64,000 nt of DNA from Chryseobacterium joostei (GCF_003815775.1 NZ_CP033926.1:434001-498000), one strand, 5' to 3'; numbered from the stretch's first letter, positions 28,720-38,596 are shown. Notes: generated by a model from the sequence alone, not told the origin. Program-made: numbers and translations.

Positions 28720-30045
28720 ATGGAACACACATTAGATATACAAGCAAATAAAGTAAAGGAAACCGTAGGTAAACATGTTCTGGCAGACGGCTTCGATTTC
28801 GTGATGGATATTGAAAAATCACATGGTTCATGGCTTTACGATAAACTTACAGATAGAGAGTACCTAGATATGTTCTCTATGTTTGCATCAGCTTCCATCG
28901 GCTACAATCACCCTTATCTTCTGGAAAGATCAGAATGGTTGGGAAGAATGGCTGTCAACAAACCAACATTGGCAGACGTTTACTCAGAGGAATATGCTCA
29001 CTTTTTAGAAGTATTCGAAAGAGTAGTTATTCCGGAAGAATTACAATACGCTTTCTTTATCGAAGGAGGATCTTTAGGAGTTGAAAATGCTATGAAAGCG
29101 TGCTTCGACTGGAAAACCCGTAAGAATTTTGAAAAAGGACTTCAGACAGAAGCAGGAATCTGTATCCACTTCAAGCAGGCATTTCACGGAAGAAGTGGTT
29201 ATACCTTGAGCTTAACAAACACTTCAGATCCTAGAAAATACCAATATTTCCCAATGTTCAACTGGCCGAGAATCTTAAATCCAAAATTAAAATTCCCGAT
29301 TACAGAAGAAAATCTTGAAGAAACCATCAAGAATGAAAGGCTGGCTTTGGTTCAGATTGAAGAAGCTATCTTGATGAATCCTGACAAAGTGGCTTGTATC
29401 ATCATTGAACCTATTCAGGCAGAAGGCGGGGACAATCACTTCAGAGATGAATTCTTAGTGGGATTAAGACAAATTTGTGATAACCACGAAATTCTATTAA
29501 TATTTGACGAAGTTCAGACAGGTATTGCCATTACAGGTAAAATGTGGGCATTCCAACACTTTACAGCAAAACCGGACATTATTTCTTTCGGGAAAAAAGC
29601 TCAGGTTTGCGGAGTGCTAGCTAACAAAGAAAAATTCGACCAAGTTCCGAACAACGTTTTCAGAGAAAGCTCAAGAATCAACTCTACATTTGGAGGTAAC
29701 TTTATCGATATGCTTCGTTTCCAATTGGTAATGGAAGTGATTGAAAAAGAAAACCTTGTTGAAAATGCTAGAGTAGTTGGAGAATTCCTGTTAGAAAGCC
29801 TAAAGACGCTAGCTGAGAAATATCCTGAGAAAATTTCAAATGCAAGAGGTAGAGGACTAATGTGTGCTGTTGATCTTCCATCCGGAGAAGAAAGAAATAA
29901 GATGATGAACGAATTATTCAATGACGGATTGATCATTCTTCCATGTGGAGACCAGTCTCTACGTTTCAGACCACACCTGAACGTTACCAAGGAAGAAATC
30001 CAATTGGCATTAGACAAAATTGAAAACAATATTAATAAAATTTAA
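28720..30045 (+). CDS. lat: L-lysine 6-transaminase
   Basis: 441 residues, class-III PLP aminotransferase. The pyridine-contact Asp lies in LLIFDEVQTG and the Schiff-base Lys in IISFGKKAQVCG (about residue 293). IEGGSLGVENAMKACFDWKTR and FHGRSGYTLSLTNT are typical of the Lat branch, which removes the epsilon-amino group of lysine. Pairing with the ALDH7 gene supports this strongly. In Flavobacterium lutescens the same two enzymes make 2-aminoadipate. Confidence 0.92.
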   Translation: MEHTLDIQANKVKETVGKHVLADGFDFVMDIEKSHGSWLYDKLTDREYLDMFSMFASASIGYNHPYLLERSEWLGRMAVNKPTLADVYSEEYAHFLEVFERVVIPEELQYAFFIEGGSLGVENAMKACFDWKTRKNFEKGLQTEAGICIHFKQAFHGRSGYTLSLTNTSDPRKYQYFPMFNWPRILNPKLKFPITEENLEETIKNERLALVQIEEAILMNPDKVACIIIEPIQAEGGDNHFRDEFLVGLRQICDNHEILLIFDEVQTGIAITGKMWAFQHFTAKPDIISFGKKAQVCGVLANKEKFDQVPNNVFRESSRINSTFGGNFIDMLRFQLVMEVIEKENLVENARVVGEFLLESLKTLAEKYPEKISNARGRGLMCAVDLPSGEERNKMMNELFNDGLIILPCGDQSLRFRPHLNVTKEEIQLALDKIENNINKI

Positions 30046-30106
30046 AACCAAAGATTTGTAATTTTCAAAAAAACATTGTACATTTAGGTACTCAAACAAT
30101 TAGAAT

Positions 30107-30334
30107 ATGGAAAGAAGTACGAGAGTATCAGTTTATGAAAGTGATAACCCTTCAGAAATTCAGTTGGTTAAGTCTAAATTAGATGATGCGCAAATTACAA
30201 ACACTGTTGAAAACAATTATCTTACATTTACCACAACTCCCACAGCTACATCGCTAAAGGTAATGGTGGATCTGGAAGATGAAGAGAAAGCATTCGAAAT
30301 TATTGATGCTTACCTTCAACAAAGTGAAAATTAA
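30107..30334 (+). CDS. DUF2007 small protein
   Basis: 75 residues, no signal. TRVSVYESDNPSEIQLVKSKLDDAQI followed by VMVDLEDEEKAFEIIDAYLQ matches the DUF2007 (putative signal-transducing) fold, a small ferredoxin-like domain. It lies 61 bp after lat and before a strong terminator, so it may be the last gene of the lysine operon. Function unknown. Confidence 0.8.
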   Translation: MERSTRVSVYESDNPSEIQLVKSKLDDAQITNTVENNYLTFTTTPTATSLKVMVDLEDEEKAFEIIDAYLQQSEN

Positions 30335-30371
30335 TAAAAAACAATTTCATAATTTTAAATTTTACTACTTC

Positions 30372-30410
30372 AAACCGAAAATTAATTTCTTAATTAATTT
30401 TCGGTTTTTT
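30372..30410 (+). terminator. Terminator after the DUF2007 gene
   Basis: AAACCGAAAATTAATT pairs perfectly with AATTAATTTTCGGTTT, then TTT. Confidence 0.9.
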
Positions 30411-30497
30411 AATTAAGAAAACAATCATTAAAAACGATTAAGGAATGAAGTGATTCCAGTTCTTTAATCTTTCAGTTTTTAGTCAAAAATAAATTAC

Positions 30498-31010
30498 ATG
30501 AATCCAGAAACTAAACTAAGAAAAGCGGAAATTGAAGACAGAGACATTATTTGGGAAATCATCCAGCAGTCGATTGAAAGAAGAAGACAGGATGGGAGTA
30601 CACAATGGCAGAACGGGTATCCTAATCTTGGAACAGTGGAAAGCGATATTGCCAAAGGATTTGGGTATGTTCTTACAGTAGATGGAGAAATTGCAGTGTA
30701 TGCAGCCCTGATTCTGAATGATGAACCTGCTTACAGCAAAATTGAGGGAGCATGGTTAAGCAATGGCGAATTCGTTGTTGTTCATAGAGTAGCCATTGAT
30801 GAAAAATTTGCAGGTCAGGGAATGACAAAAAAACTTTTTGATCATATTGAGGATTTCACCAGATCCCATGGAGTTCAGAGTGTTAAAGTAGATACGAACC
30901 ACGACAATATAGCCATGTTAAAAATCCTTGAAAGCAAAGGATATTCTTATTGTGGAGAGGTACTTTTGGCAGACGGAATGAGAAAGGCCTTTGAGAAGAT
31001 TATAATTTAA
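30498..31010 (+). CDS. GNAT-family N-acetyltransferase
   Basis: 170 residues. The acetyl-CoA loop is VHRVAIDEKFAGQGMTKKLF (motif A, with RxxGxG/A-like QGMTKK) and the second conserved strand is VKVDTNHDNIAMLKILESKGYSYCGEV, as in the RimI-like fold. Substrate unknown. It is monocistronic, with about 115 bp before the efflux regulator. Confidence 0.88.
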   Translation: MNPETKLRKAEIEDRDIIWEIIQQSIERRRQDGSTQWQNGYPNLGTVESDIAKGFGYVLTVDGEIAVYAALILNDEPAYSKIEGAWLSNGEFVVVHRVAIDEKFAGQGMTKKLFDHIEDFTRSHGVQSVKVDTNHDNIAMLKILESKGYSYCGEVLLADGMRKAFEKIII

Positions 31011-31102
31011 GCAAAAAGTTAAATCAACTTTCATTGAATTTTTAAAACGCCCTGTATTTATAATCTCTATCAGGTTTGTTCGTTTGGTTCTGAACTAATT
31101 TT

Positions 31103-31110
31103 TACTTTTG
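31103..31110 (+). promoter_or_regulatory. Candidate -7 box TACTTTTG of the efflux operon
   Basis: Matches TAnnTTTG, 16 bp before the regulator start. TTTG copies at 31075 and 31083 are the only upstream candidates, and their spacing (24 or 16 bp) is not ideal. Confidence 0.5.
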
Positions 31111-31126
31111 TTTAAATTTTTATATT

Positions 31127-31582
31127 ATGCACCAAAGTATAGAAATTGATGAAAAAATTTTTCAGGATGCCGTAAAGTTCTACGGCACCGTGTTCAGCTT
31201 ACCCCCTTTAGCTTCGAAAATTTATTCCTACCTTCTTTTTGACTATGAGAAAGTAGGAATTACTTTTGATGAGTTTGTTGAAGTCCTTTCAGCAAGCAAA
31301 AGCTCAGTATCTACGAGTATTTCATTACTATTGAATGCTCAGCTCATTGTGGATCATAATAAAATGGATGAGCGAAAACGATATTTTTTCATCAATGATG
31401 AGTATAAGAAAATTCGGTTTGAGAAAATTGTCCAGAAAATGCAGGACGAACTAAAACTATTAGATGATTTAAACAATTTTAAAAAAAGTAAAGATGATGG
31501 ATACAACGAAAGAATAGAAGTTTACAAAGCACTCTTAAACAAAAACATAGAAAATATTCAGGAATCTCTTAATAAACTATAA
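31127..31582 (+). CDS. GbsR/MarR-like transcriptional regulator of the efflux operon
   Basis: 151 residues. A winged-helix region with LPPLASKIYSYLLFDYEKVGITFDEFVEVL and SKSSVSTSISLLLNAQLIVDH matches the GbsR family, followed by a C-terminal helical dimer arm. It precedes the adaptor gene by one base, so it is the first gene of a regulator-adaptor-pump-channel operon. It probably represses its own operon and responds to a pump substrate. Confidence 0.87.
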   Translation: MHQSIEIDEKIFQDAVKFYGTVFSLPPLASKIYSYLLFDYEKVGITFDEFVEVLSASKSSVSTSISLLLNAQLIVDHNKMDERKRYFFINDEYKKIRFEKIVQKMQDELKLLDDLNNFKKSKDDGYNERIEVYKALLNKNIENIQESLNKL

Positions 31583-31583
31583 A

Positions 31584-32771
31584 ATGAATAATAAGCTAGT
31601 TATACTTTCGATTGCGGCATTCTCATTGACTGCCTGCAAAAAAGAAGCTCCCAAGCAGGATGGTGCAAAGCCTTTTCCTGTTGTTTCTGTGGAGTCAAAA
31701 AATATAGTGGGTTATCAGACGTTTCCGGCTACCATCCAAGGTAGGGTAAACAATGATGTGCGTGCAAAAATACAAGGTTATATCACCCAGTTATTGGTAG
31801 ATGAAGGGCAATATGTTACAAAAGGACAGCCTTTGTTCCGTCTGGAAACCAATATTCTGACTGAAAATGCGGCTGCTTCCAAAGCCGGAATCGGTGCTGC
31901 CGAATCCAGCATTGCTGCTGCACAAGCTTCTGTAAATGCTGCACAAGTAGAAGTGAACAAACTGAAACCGCTTGTACAAAAAAATATTATCAGCAATGTA
32001 CAGCTACAAACGGCACAGGCTCAGTTGGCTCAGGCACAGGCACAGCTACAACAGGCTCATGCAGCAAAAAGACAGGCTGAAGCCAATTACAAAGGAGTAG
32101 AGGCAAACATTGAATACTCCATCATTCGTGCTCCTATTTCAGGGGTAATCGGAAGACTACCGTTAAAAGTCGGAAGTTTGGTAGGACCGTCTGATCAAAC
32201 ACCTCTGACAACGATTTCTGATACTTCTGAGATCTTTGCCTACTTCGCCATGAATGAAAAGGAATATTTTAATTTCCTTGAAAAATCTCCTGGGGCTTCT
32301 ATGCCTGAGAAAATCAAAAACTTACCAATGGTAGAGCTTCAGTTAGCCAACGGAAGCCTTTATCCTGAAAAAGGAAGAATTGAAGCTATCACAGGCCAGA
32401 TTGATCCAACAACAGGAACCATTCAGTTCAGAGTTGCGTTCTCCAATGCTCAAAAATTATTAAGCAATGGTAACAGTGGAACCATCAGATTTCCTCAGCG
32501 CTATGACAATGTATTGGTAGTTCCTGAAAGTGCTACTTACGAACAACAAGGTATTGTTTACGTATACAAAGTAGAAAAAGGAGATACTGCCAGAAATGTT
32601 GTTGTAAATGTTATTGACAGAATTGACAATATGGCTCTTATCAAATCAGGAGTTAATAAAGGTGAAACAGTTATTGCAGCTGGTATCGGAGGTTTGAAAC
32701 CGGGAACAGCAGTGAAACCGAAGCCAATAAAAATGGATAGTCTTGTTCAATCAATAAAACCGAAATTCTAA
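31584..32771 (+). CDS. RND efflux periplasmic adaptor lipoprotein
   Basis: 395 residues. The signal peptide has the lipobox LTAC at about residue 18. The lipoyl half-motifs (INNDVRAKIQGYITQLLVDEGQYVTKGQPLF-like strand, and later YSIIRAPISGVIGRLP) flank a long alpha-helical hairpin rich in Ala and Gln (residues about 95-170). It links the inner-membrane pump to the outer-membrane channel. The stop overlaps the pump start by one base (TAATG), showing tight translational coupling. Confidence 0.93.
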   Translation: MNNKLVILSIAAFSLTACKKEAPKQDGAKPFPVVSVESKNIVGYQTFPATIQGRVNNDVRAKIQGYITQLLVDEGQYVTKGQPLFRLETNILTENAAASKAGIGAAESSIAAAQASVNAAQVEVNKLKPLVQKNIISNVQLQTAQAQLAQAQAQLQQAHAAKRQAEANYKGVEANIEYSIIRAPISGVIGRLPLKVGSLVGPSDQTPLTTISDTSEIFAYFAMNEKEYFNFLEKSPGASMPEKIKNLPMVELQLANGSLYPEKGRIEAITGQIDPTTGTIQFRVAFSNAQKLLSNGNSGTIRFPQRYDNVLVVPESATYEQQGIVYVYKVEKGDTARNVVVNVIDRIDNMALIKSGVNKGETVIAAGIGGLKPGTAVKPKPIKMDSLVQSIKPKF

Positions 32772-35700
32772 TGATAAAAAACTTTATTAACAGACCGGTT
32801 TTATCTACCGTAATCTCAATTTTGATTGTGATTCTCGGTGTGCTAGGACTGATCTCGTTACCGGTTACACAGTATCCGGATATTGCGCCGCCTACGGTGA
32901 GTGTTTCCGCAAACTATACGGGAGCCAATGCTGAAACGGTGATGAAAAGTGTAGTAGTACCTTTGGAAGAACAGATCAACGGGGTAGAAGGAATGGATTA
33001 CATCACTTCCAGTGCTGGGAATGATGGTTCTGCCCAGATCCAGGTTTTCTTCAAGCAAGGAATAGACCCGGATATTGCTGCGGTAAACGTACAGAACCGT
33101 GTGGCAAGAGCGACACCTCTTCTACCATCTGAAGTAACGCGTTCAGGGGTTGTAACTCAGAAACAGCAGACCAGTGCCCTGATGTATATGTCTTTCTATT
33201 CTGAAAATAAAGATCTTGATGACGTATACCTTCAGAACTTTTTGAATATTAACATTATTCCAAATTTAAAAAGGGTAAATGGTGTAGGGGATGCCAACGT
33301 TTTCGGAGGTAAAAACTACTCGATGAGAATTTGGCTGGACCCTGCAAAAATGGCCGCTTATAGTGTAACGCCTACAGATGTTACCAATGCCATCAATGAG
33401 CAAAGTAGGGAGGCAGCAGCAGGTTCTATTGGCCAGAACAGCGGAAGTTCTTTTGAATATATTATCAAGTATGTAGGTAAATTCAACGATAAAGAACAGT
33501 ACGATAATATCATCATCAAATCTCTTGCAAACGGACAAAACCTGATGTTGAAAGATGTTGCCAAAGTAGAACTGGCAGGTCAGTCTTACACTGGTATCGG
33601 GGAAAATGGTAACAATCCTTCCATTAGTATGGGGATCTTCCAGACTCCAGGATCCAACGCACAGGAGATTATTAAAAATATCAAAACTTATCTGAAATCT
33701 GCAGAGGGAACTTTTCCACAGGGAATCAAGTATACCTTTAACTTTGATACCAACGAATTCCTTGAAGCTTCTATTGAAAAGGTAGTACACACCCTGATCG
33801 AAGCCTTTATTCTTGTATTTATTGTAGTGTATATTTTCCTTCAGGATTTCAGATCTACATTGATTCCGGCTATTGCAGTTCCGGTATCTATTGTAGGAGC
33901 GTTCTTCTTCCTGAATCTTTTCGGGTATTCATTGAACCTCTTAACCTTATTTGCATTGGTACTCGCCATCGGAATTGTGGTGGATGACGCCATTGTCGTG
34001 GTCGAGGCTGTTCATGCGAAGATGGAGCATGGTATTTCAGATGCTAAAAAAGCAACGGTAGAAGCAATGGATGAGATTACAGGGGCTATTATTTCTATTA
34101 CTTTGGTAATGGCAGCAGTATTTATCCCAGTAACATTCATTACGGGGCCTACAGGGGTATTCTACCAACAGTTCGGTATTACATTGATTATTGCCATCAT
34201 CATTTCTGCTATTAATGCACTAACGTTAAGCCCGGTTTTATGTTCATTATTCTTAAAACCTCACGCAGAGCATCATGCAGAGTACAAGAACTTAAACATT
34301 CTGCAGAAGTTTTTCTATAAGTTTAATATTGCTTTTAAAACAACTACTGAACGTTACGGAAGAGGATTTGTATTCCTTTTAAGACATAAATGGGTTACCC
34401 TAATTATTTTCGCGGTTACCGGAGGTATTTTATTCTGGGCAAGCAGCAGTATGAAGAAAGGGTTTGTACCTACAGAAGACAGAGGGATCATCTTTACAGA
34501 TGTTCAGCTTCCTCCGGGAGCTTCTATGGAAAGAACCTACAACGCTTTGAAAACTCTTCAGGCCAAAGCAATGAAAGTTCCGGGAGTACAAAACGTAACC
34601 ATTTCTACAGGTAGAGGATTCTTATCCGGAAACGGTAGTAACAACGGTCTTGCCTTTGTTAAGCTGAAGCCATTTGAAGAAAGAAAAGCAGGCGGGCAAA
34701 CCTCCGAAGATATTACGAAGAAACTATTCGGAATTGTAGGATCTGTTCCGGATGCTAAAGTAGTGTTCTTCCAGCCTCCAAGTGTACCCGGTTTTGGTAG
34801 TAGTGCAGGTTTTGAAATGGTATTGCTGGATAAATCAGGTGGAGATTATGCTGATCTGGATAATAAAACCAATGAATTTATCGGTAAGCTGATGCAGAGA
34901 CCGGAAATTCAATTTGCACAAACGTCATTCAATACCAAATATCCTCAGTATCAGATGGAGATTAATGTTCCTCTGAGCAAACAGCTTGGGGTTTCCGTAA
35001 ATGATATTCTGTCTACCATGCAAGGATATATTGGTGGTATTTATACTGCCGACTTTACCAAGTATGGTAAACAGTTCAGAGTTATGGTTCAGGCACTTCC
35101 TGAGAACAGAAAGAATATTGAAAATCTAAACGAACTCTATGTAAGAACAGGTTCTGGTATCATGTCTCCAATTTCACAGTTTGTAACATTGACAAAAGCA
35201 TACGGACCGCAATCTGTAAGCCGTTATAACTTATTTACATCCGTGAAAGTAACAGGAGCCAACTCTGAAGGATATAGCTCCGGGGATGCCATTACCGCTG
35301 TACAGCAAGTGGCAAATGAAACCCTGAATCAAAACTATGCAGTAGAGTTTACCGGGTTAACAAGAGAAGAATTAAATTCAGGATCTCAGACGCTTCTGAT
35401 CTTTGCATTGAGTTTAATCTTTGTATACTTTATTCTTTCTGCTCAGTATGAAAGTTATATTCTTCCGCTGGTTGTTGTGATCTCTCTTCCTTTAGGGGTA
35501 ATGGGAGCTTACTTAGGACAGAAAGTGATGGGCTTGGAAAATAATATTTATTTCCAGATTGCCTTGATCATGCTTGTGGGACTACTGGCGAAAAATGCAA
35601 TTCTTATCGTAGAATTTGCTGTTCAGAGAAGACATCATGGTGAAACCATTGTAATGTCAGCCATCAATGCCGCTAAAGCCAGGGTGAGACCTATTCTAAT

Positions 35701-35917
35701 GACATCATTCGCCTTTATCTTCGGTCTATTGCCATTGGTACTAGCTAGCGGAATTGGTGCTGTAGGTAACAGGTCTATTGCAACAGGTGCTGCTATAGGA
35801 CTATTGATAGGTACTATTTTAGGGCTTTTTGTAATTCCGGTATTGTATGTAATTTTTGAAACCTTACAGGAAAAGATTAAACCTATAAAGAAAGAAGAAA
35901 TCAATTTAGCAGAGTAA
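32771..35917 (+). CDS. HAE1-family RND multidrug efflux permease
   Basis: 1048 residues, standard for AcrB/MexB. IKNFINRPVLSTVISILIVILG opens the first helix. The proton-relay pair lies in GIVVDDAIVVVEAV (about residues 405-406), and GLLAKNAILIVEFA carries the partner Lys. Large porter loops occur between helices 1-2 and 7-8. It exports drugs or other amphiphiles using the proton gradient. It is encoded between its adaptor and its outer-membrane channel. Confidence 0.96.
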   Translation: MIKNFINRPVLSTVISILIVILGVLGLISLPVTQYPDIAPPTVSVSANYTGANAETVMKSVVVPLEEQINGVEGMDYITSSAGNDGSAQIQVFFKQGIDPDIAAVNVQNRVARATPLLPSEVTRSGVVTQKQQTSALMYMSFYSENKDLDDVYLQNFLNINIIPNLKRVNGVGDANVFGGKNYSMRIWLDPAKMAAYSVTPTDVTNAINEQSREAAAGSIGQNSGSSFEYIIKYVGKFNDKEQYDNIIIKSLANGQNLMLKDVAKVELAGQSYTGIGENGNNPSISMGIFQTPGSNAQEIIKNIKTYLKSAEGTFPQGIKYTFNFDTNEFLEASIEKVVHTLIEAFILVFIVVYIFLQDFRSTLIPAIAVPVSIVGAFFFLNLFGYSLNLLTLFALVLAIGIVVDDAIVVVEAVHAKMEHGISDAKKATVEAMDEITGAIISITLVMAAVFIPVTFITGPTGVFYQQFGITLIIAIIISAINALTLSPVLCSLFLKPHAEHHAEYKNLNILQKFFYKFNIAFKTTTERYGRGFVFLLRHKWVTLIIFAVTGGILFWASSSMKKGFVPTEDRGIIFTDVQLPPGASMERTYNALKTLQAKAMKVPGVQNVTISTGRGFLSGNGSNNGLAFVKLKPFEERKAGGQTSEDITKKLFGIVGSVPDAKVVFFQPPSVPGFGSSAGFEMVLLDKSGGDYADLDNKTNEFIGKLMQRPEIQFAQTSFNTKYPQYQMEINVPLSKQLGVSVNDILSTMQGYIGGIYTADFTKYGKQFRVMVQALPENRKNIENLNELYVRTGSGIMSPISQFVTLTKAYGPQSVSRYNLFTSVKVTGANSEGYSSGDAITAVQQVANETLNQNYAVEFTGLTREELNSGSQTLLIFALSLIFVYFILSAQYESYILPLVVVISLPLGVMGAYLGQKVMGLENNIYFQIALIMLVGLLAKNAILIVEFAVQRRHHGETIVMSAINAAKARVRPILMTSFAFIFGLLPLVLASGIGAVGNRSIATGAAIGLLIGTILGLFVIPVLYVIFETLQEKIKPIKKEEINLAE

Positions 35918-35923
35918 AAATGA

Positions 35924-35993
35924 ATTAGAGAAACTAGAAGTTGGAGCTTAGAAATTAATCTAATGCTCTGCTTCTAACCTCTATTTTCTAATT
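35924..35993. repeat. Intergenic inverted-repeat element inside the efflux operon
   Basis: TTAGAGAAACTAGAAGTTGG on the left is imperfectly complementary to AACCTCTATTTTCTAA on the right. It resembles the element at 7987-8042. Located between pump and channel genes, it might reduce downstream expression. Confidence 0.5.
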
Positions 35994-36014
35994 TTTAACT
36001 TTTAATTTTAAACA

Positions 36015-37430
36015 ATGAAGAGTTTATTAAACATCATAAAAGGAATAACTTTCTCAGCAATCATACTGGGAGCCATCACATCTTGTATGGCCAGAAAAGA
36101 GTATGAGAGACCGAAGAACGTTGTTGACGAAAAGCTTTTCCGTACCGATATGCTTCCTTCAGACAGTGCTACCATTGCCAATGTTTCATGGAAAGAAATC
36201 TTTACAGATCCGATCCTTCAGGGGCATATTTCAAAGGCTTTAGAGAACAATCTGGATATTAGAATTGCACTGCAAAGCATTAATTCTGCAGAAGCTTATC
36301 TGAAGCAGAGTAAAGCTGCCTATCAACCAACACTATCCATTGGTCCCAACTATACTTTCCAAACCCAGTCTATCAACACTCAGTTTGGACAGATTATTGG
36401 AGAAAGGCGCTATGTTAATCAGTTCGATATCACAGGAACTATTGGATGGGAAGCAGATATTTGGGGAAAACTAAAAGCACAGGAAAAAGCACAACTGGCA
36501 ACTTATTTAGGAACTGTTGCGGCTCATAAAGCGGTAAAAAGCAGTCTGGTGGCCTCCATTGCTTCTGCCTATTATCAGTTGCTGACTTTTGATGCCCAGA
36601 AAAAGATCATTACAGAAACCATTGCGGTTCGTGAGAAAAATTTGGAGGCAACAAAGGCTTTGAAAGCTTCAGGATCTCTTACAGAAGTAGCCGTACAGCA
36701 GAGTGAAGCACTTGTTTTCAATGCAAAATCTCTATTGATTGATATTGATACACAGATTCAATTGCTGGAGAATACGATGAGTCTTTTAATGGGAGAATCC
36801 TCTCATACTATTGAAAGATCTACCTTAGAAGGACAAAATCTTCCAAGTGATGTAAAACTTGGATATCCAACTCAATTGCTGGCTAATCGTCCGGATGTAA
36901 TGAGGGCAGAATTTACTTTAATGAATGCATTTGAATTGACCAATGCTGCAAAAGCTCAGTTTTATCCAACATTAAAGCTTACAGGCTCGGGAGGACTTCA
37001 ATCTGTAGATATTGATCACCTGTTCAGTGTAAATTCATTATTTGCCAATGTGGTAGCAGGATTAGCACAACCGATCCTGAATAAGAGACAGATCAAGACC
37101 AATTATGACGTAAGTCTTGCCAATCAGGAAACAGCCTATCTGAATTTTAGAAAAACTGTTCTTACTGCAGGGAAAGAAGTTTCCGATGCTATCAGGGTCT
37201 TCTCTGTACAGGATTCATTTATTGAATTAAAGCAAAAAGAACTGAATGCCTATAAAAAATCGGTAGACTATTCTCAGGAATTGGTAAACTATGGTATGGC
37301 GAATTATCTTGAAGTTTTGAATGCAAGTGTTAATTCATTGAATGCAGAACTTAATATTTCCAATGCACAATACAACAAAATGAAAGCAGCTGTTGAGCTT
37401 TATCAGGCTTTAGGCGGAGGCTGGAAATAA
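36015..37430 (+). CDS. Outer-membrane efflux channel lipoprotein (OprM/NodT type)
   Basis: 471 residues. The lipobox ITSC lies near residue 24 and two TolC-type repeats follow, with the first around NNLDIRIALQSINSAEAYLKQS and the second around RPDVMRAEFTLMNAFELTNAAKAQFYPTLKL. The ends of the two helical hairpins are conserved (SYSQELVNYGMANYLEVLNA-like). It completes the tripartite pump with the adaptor and permease upstream. A strong terminator follows. Confidence 0.93.
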   Translation: MKSLLNIIKGITFSAIILGAITSCMARKEYERPKNVVDEKLFRTDMLPSDSATIANVSWKEIFTDPILQGHISKALENNLDIRIALQSINSAEAYLKQSKAAYQPTLSIGPNYTFQTQSINTQFGQIIGERRYVNQFDITGTIGWEADIWGKLKAQEKAQLATYLGTVAAHKAVKSSLVASIASAYYQLLTFDAQKKIITETIAVREKNLEATKALKASGSLTEVAVQQSEALVFNAKSLLIDIDTQIQLLENTMSLLMGESSHTIERSTLEGQNLPSDVKLGYPTQLLANRPDVMRAEFTLMNAFELTNAAKAQFYPTLKLTGSGGLQSVDIDHLFSVNSLFANVVAGLAQPILNKRQIKTNYDVSLANQETAYLNFRKTVLTAGKEVSDAIRVFSVQDSFIELKQKELNAYKKSVDYSQELVNYGMANYLEVLNASVNSLNAELNISNAQYNKMKAAVELYQALGGGWK

Positions 37431-37454
37431 CCGTATTTTGTAATAGATTATCAT

Positions 37455-37491
37455 AAAACGTATGTCAGCAATGGCATACGTTTTTTTATTT
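37455..37491 (+). terminator. Terminator of the efflux operon
   Basis: AAAACGTATG pairs with CATACGTTTT, followed by TTTATTTT. Confidence 0.9.
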
Positions 37492-37547
37492 TAAATTTTT
37501 AAGGATTGTTAAAATAATGATAAAAATAAATTTTCACTTGTATGTAT

Positions 37548-37571
37548 GTATTTAACTACGTAGTTTTATAC
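37548..37571. promoter_or_regulatory. Candidate MarR operator: 12-bp perfect palindrome with extended dyad
   Basis: AACTACGTAGTT at 37554-37565 is a perfect palindrome. It extends outwards to an imperfect dyad with GTAT on the left and ATAC on the right. It lies 22 bp before the acetyltransferase start and in front of a gene pair that includes a MarR regulator, which suggests autoregulation. Confidence 0.5.
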
Positions 37572-37586
37572 TTTAATATAATACCT

Positions 37587-38075
37587 ATGAAATTACAGAT
37601 TCAATCGATAGACAATTCGTATTCAGAGCAGGCCATTGAACTGATTCTGACGATTCAGCAGCAGGAATTCAATATTCCCATCACAGTGCATGATCAACCC
37701 GATTTAAAAGAAATCGAAAGTTTTTATCACGAGGCGGGAGGAAATTTCTGGGGAGCATTTATAGACGGTGAATTGGTGGGTTCAATTGCATTGGTTAAGT
37801 TTGATGATGGGTCAGGAGCAATAAGAAAAATGTTTGTAAAAAAGGAATTTAGAGGAAAAGAACTCAATATTGCCCAGATTTTATTGGAAATATTAATATC
37901 TTTCTGCCGTGAAAAAGGAATTAACGATATATATTTGGGAACCATAACGGTATTGAAAGCTGCACAACGTTTCTATGAAAGAAATGATTTTATGAAAATT
38001 AAGAAAGAAGAACTTCCGGCTCGTTTTCCCTTAATGAGTGCCGACGATATTTTTTATCATTTACATACTGACTGA
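37587..38075 (+). CDS. GNAT-family N-acetyltransferase beside a MarR regulator
   Basis: 162 residues from ATG 37587. An upstream in-frame start at 37542 is rejected because it would overlap the palindrome. The acetyl-CoA region reads IRKMFVKKEFRGKELNIAQILLE, followed by DIYLGTITVLKAAQRFYERNDF, the usual motif A and B positions. Substrate unknown. The MarR gene starts 2 bp after the stop, so the pair is one operon. Confidence 0.85.
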   Translation: MKLQIQSIDNSYSEQAIELILTIQQQEFNIPITVHDQPDLKEIESFYHEAGGNFWGAFIDGELVGSIALVKFDDGSGAIRKMFVKKEFRGKELNIAQILLEILISFCREKGINDIYLGTITVLKAAQRFYERNDFMKIKKEELPARFPLMSADDIFYHLHTD

Positions 38076-38077
38076 AT

Positions 38078-38563
38078 ATGAATGTTATCAACGAAGCAGG
38101 AATCCTTGCCATATCCACAAGACTACATCGTTTTAGTGAACAGCTGAGAAAGGAGGGAGCTATGATCTACAAAGCCTTTGGAATTGATTTTGAGCTGAAA
38201 TGGTTCCCTGTTATCTATACCATTTATCAAAAGGAACTGGCAAGTGTTGTAGAAATAGCTAATGAAATAGGGTATACCCATCCATCCACTATCACCTTAC
38301 TTAAGGAACTGGAGAATCAGGAACTTATAGAATGGAAAAAAGATAAGCAGGACGAGCGCAAAAGATTATTTCTTTTAACCCATAAAGGAAAGGAGCTTAT
38401 AGAAAAGATGAAACCGGTATGGGAACTTATGTCCCAAATATTAGGAGATATTGCAGATAATCAGAATAATTTATTAAAAGCAATTGATGAAGCGGAGGAA
38501 AAGATAGCGAATCAGTCTTTTTATCAGAGAGTGTTACAGCTTAAAAATTCAAATCAATTATAA
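38078..38563 (+). CDS. MarR-family transcriptional regulator
   Basis: 161 residues. A winged helix reads ASVVEIANEIGYTHPSTITLLKELENQELIEWKKDKQDERKRLFLLTHKGKELI, with the conserved DERxxxxxLT wing. An N-terminal helix and a C-terminal helix form the dimer. It probably controls the acetyltransferase gene and itself through the palindrome at 37554-37565. Confidence 0.9.
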   Translation: MNVINEAGILAISTRLHRFSEQLRKEGAMIYKAFGIDFELKWFPVIYTIYQKELASVVEIANEIGYTHPSTITLLKELENQELIEWKKDKQDERKRLFLLTHKGKELIEKMKPVWELMSQILGDIADNQNNLLKAIDEAEEKIANQSFYQRVLQLKNSNQL

Positions 38564-38565
38564 TA

Positions 38566-38596
38566 TAAAAAGCCACACTAACAGTATGGCTTTTTA
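38566..38596 (+). terminator. Terminator after the MarR gene
   Basis: AAAAAGCCACAC pairs with TATGGCTTTTT (one mismatch), then ATATT. Confidence 0.8.

Noticed and set aside
29601..30029. Minus-strand ORF of 142 codons
   Set aside because: Antisense to the lysine 6-transaminase gene.
33266..33790. Long minus-strand ORF (174 codons)
   Set aside because: Antisense shadow of the RND pump gene; unnatural composition.
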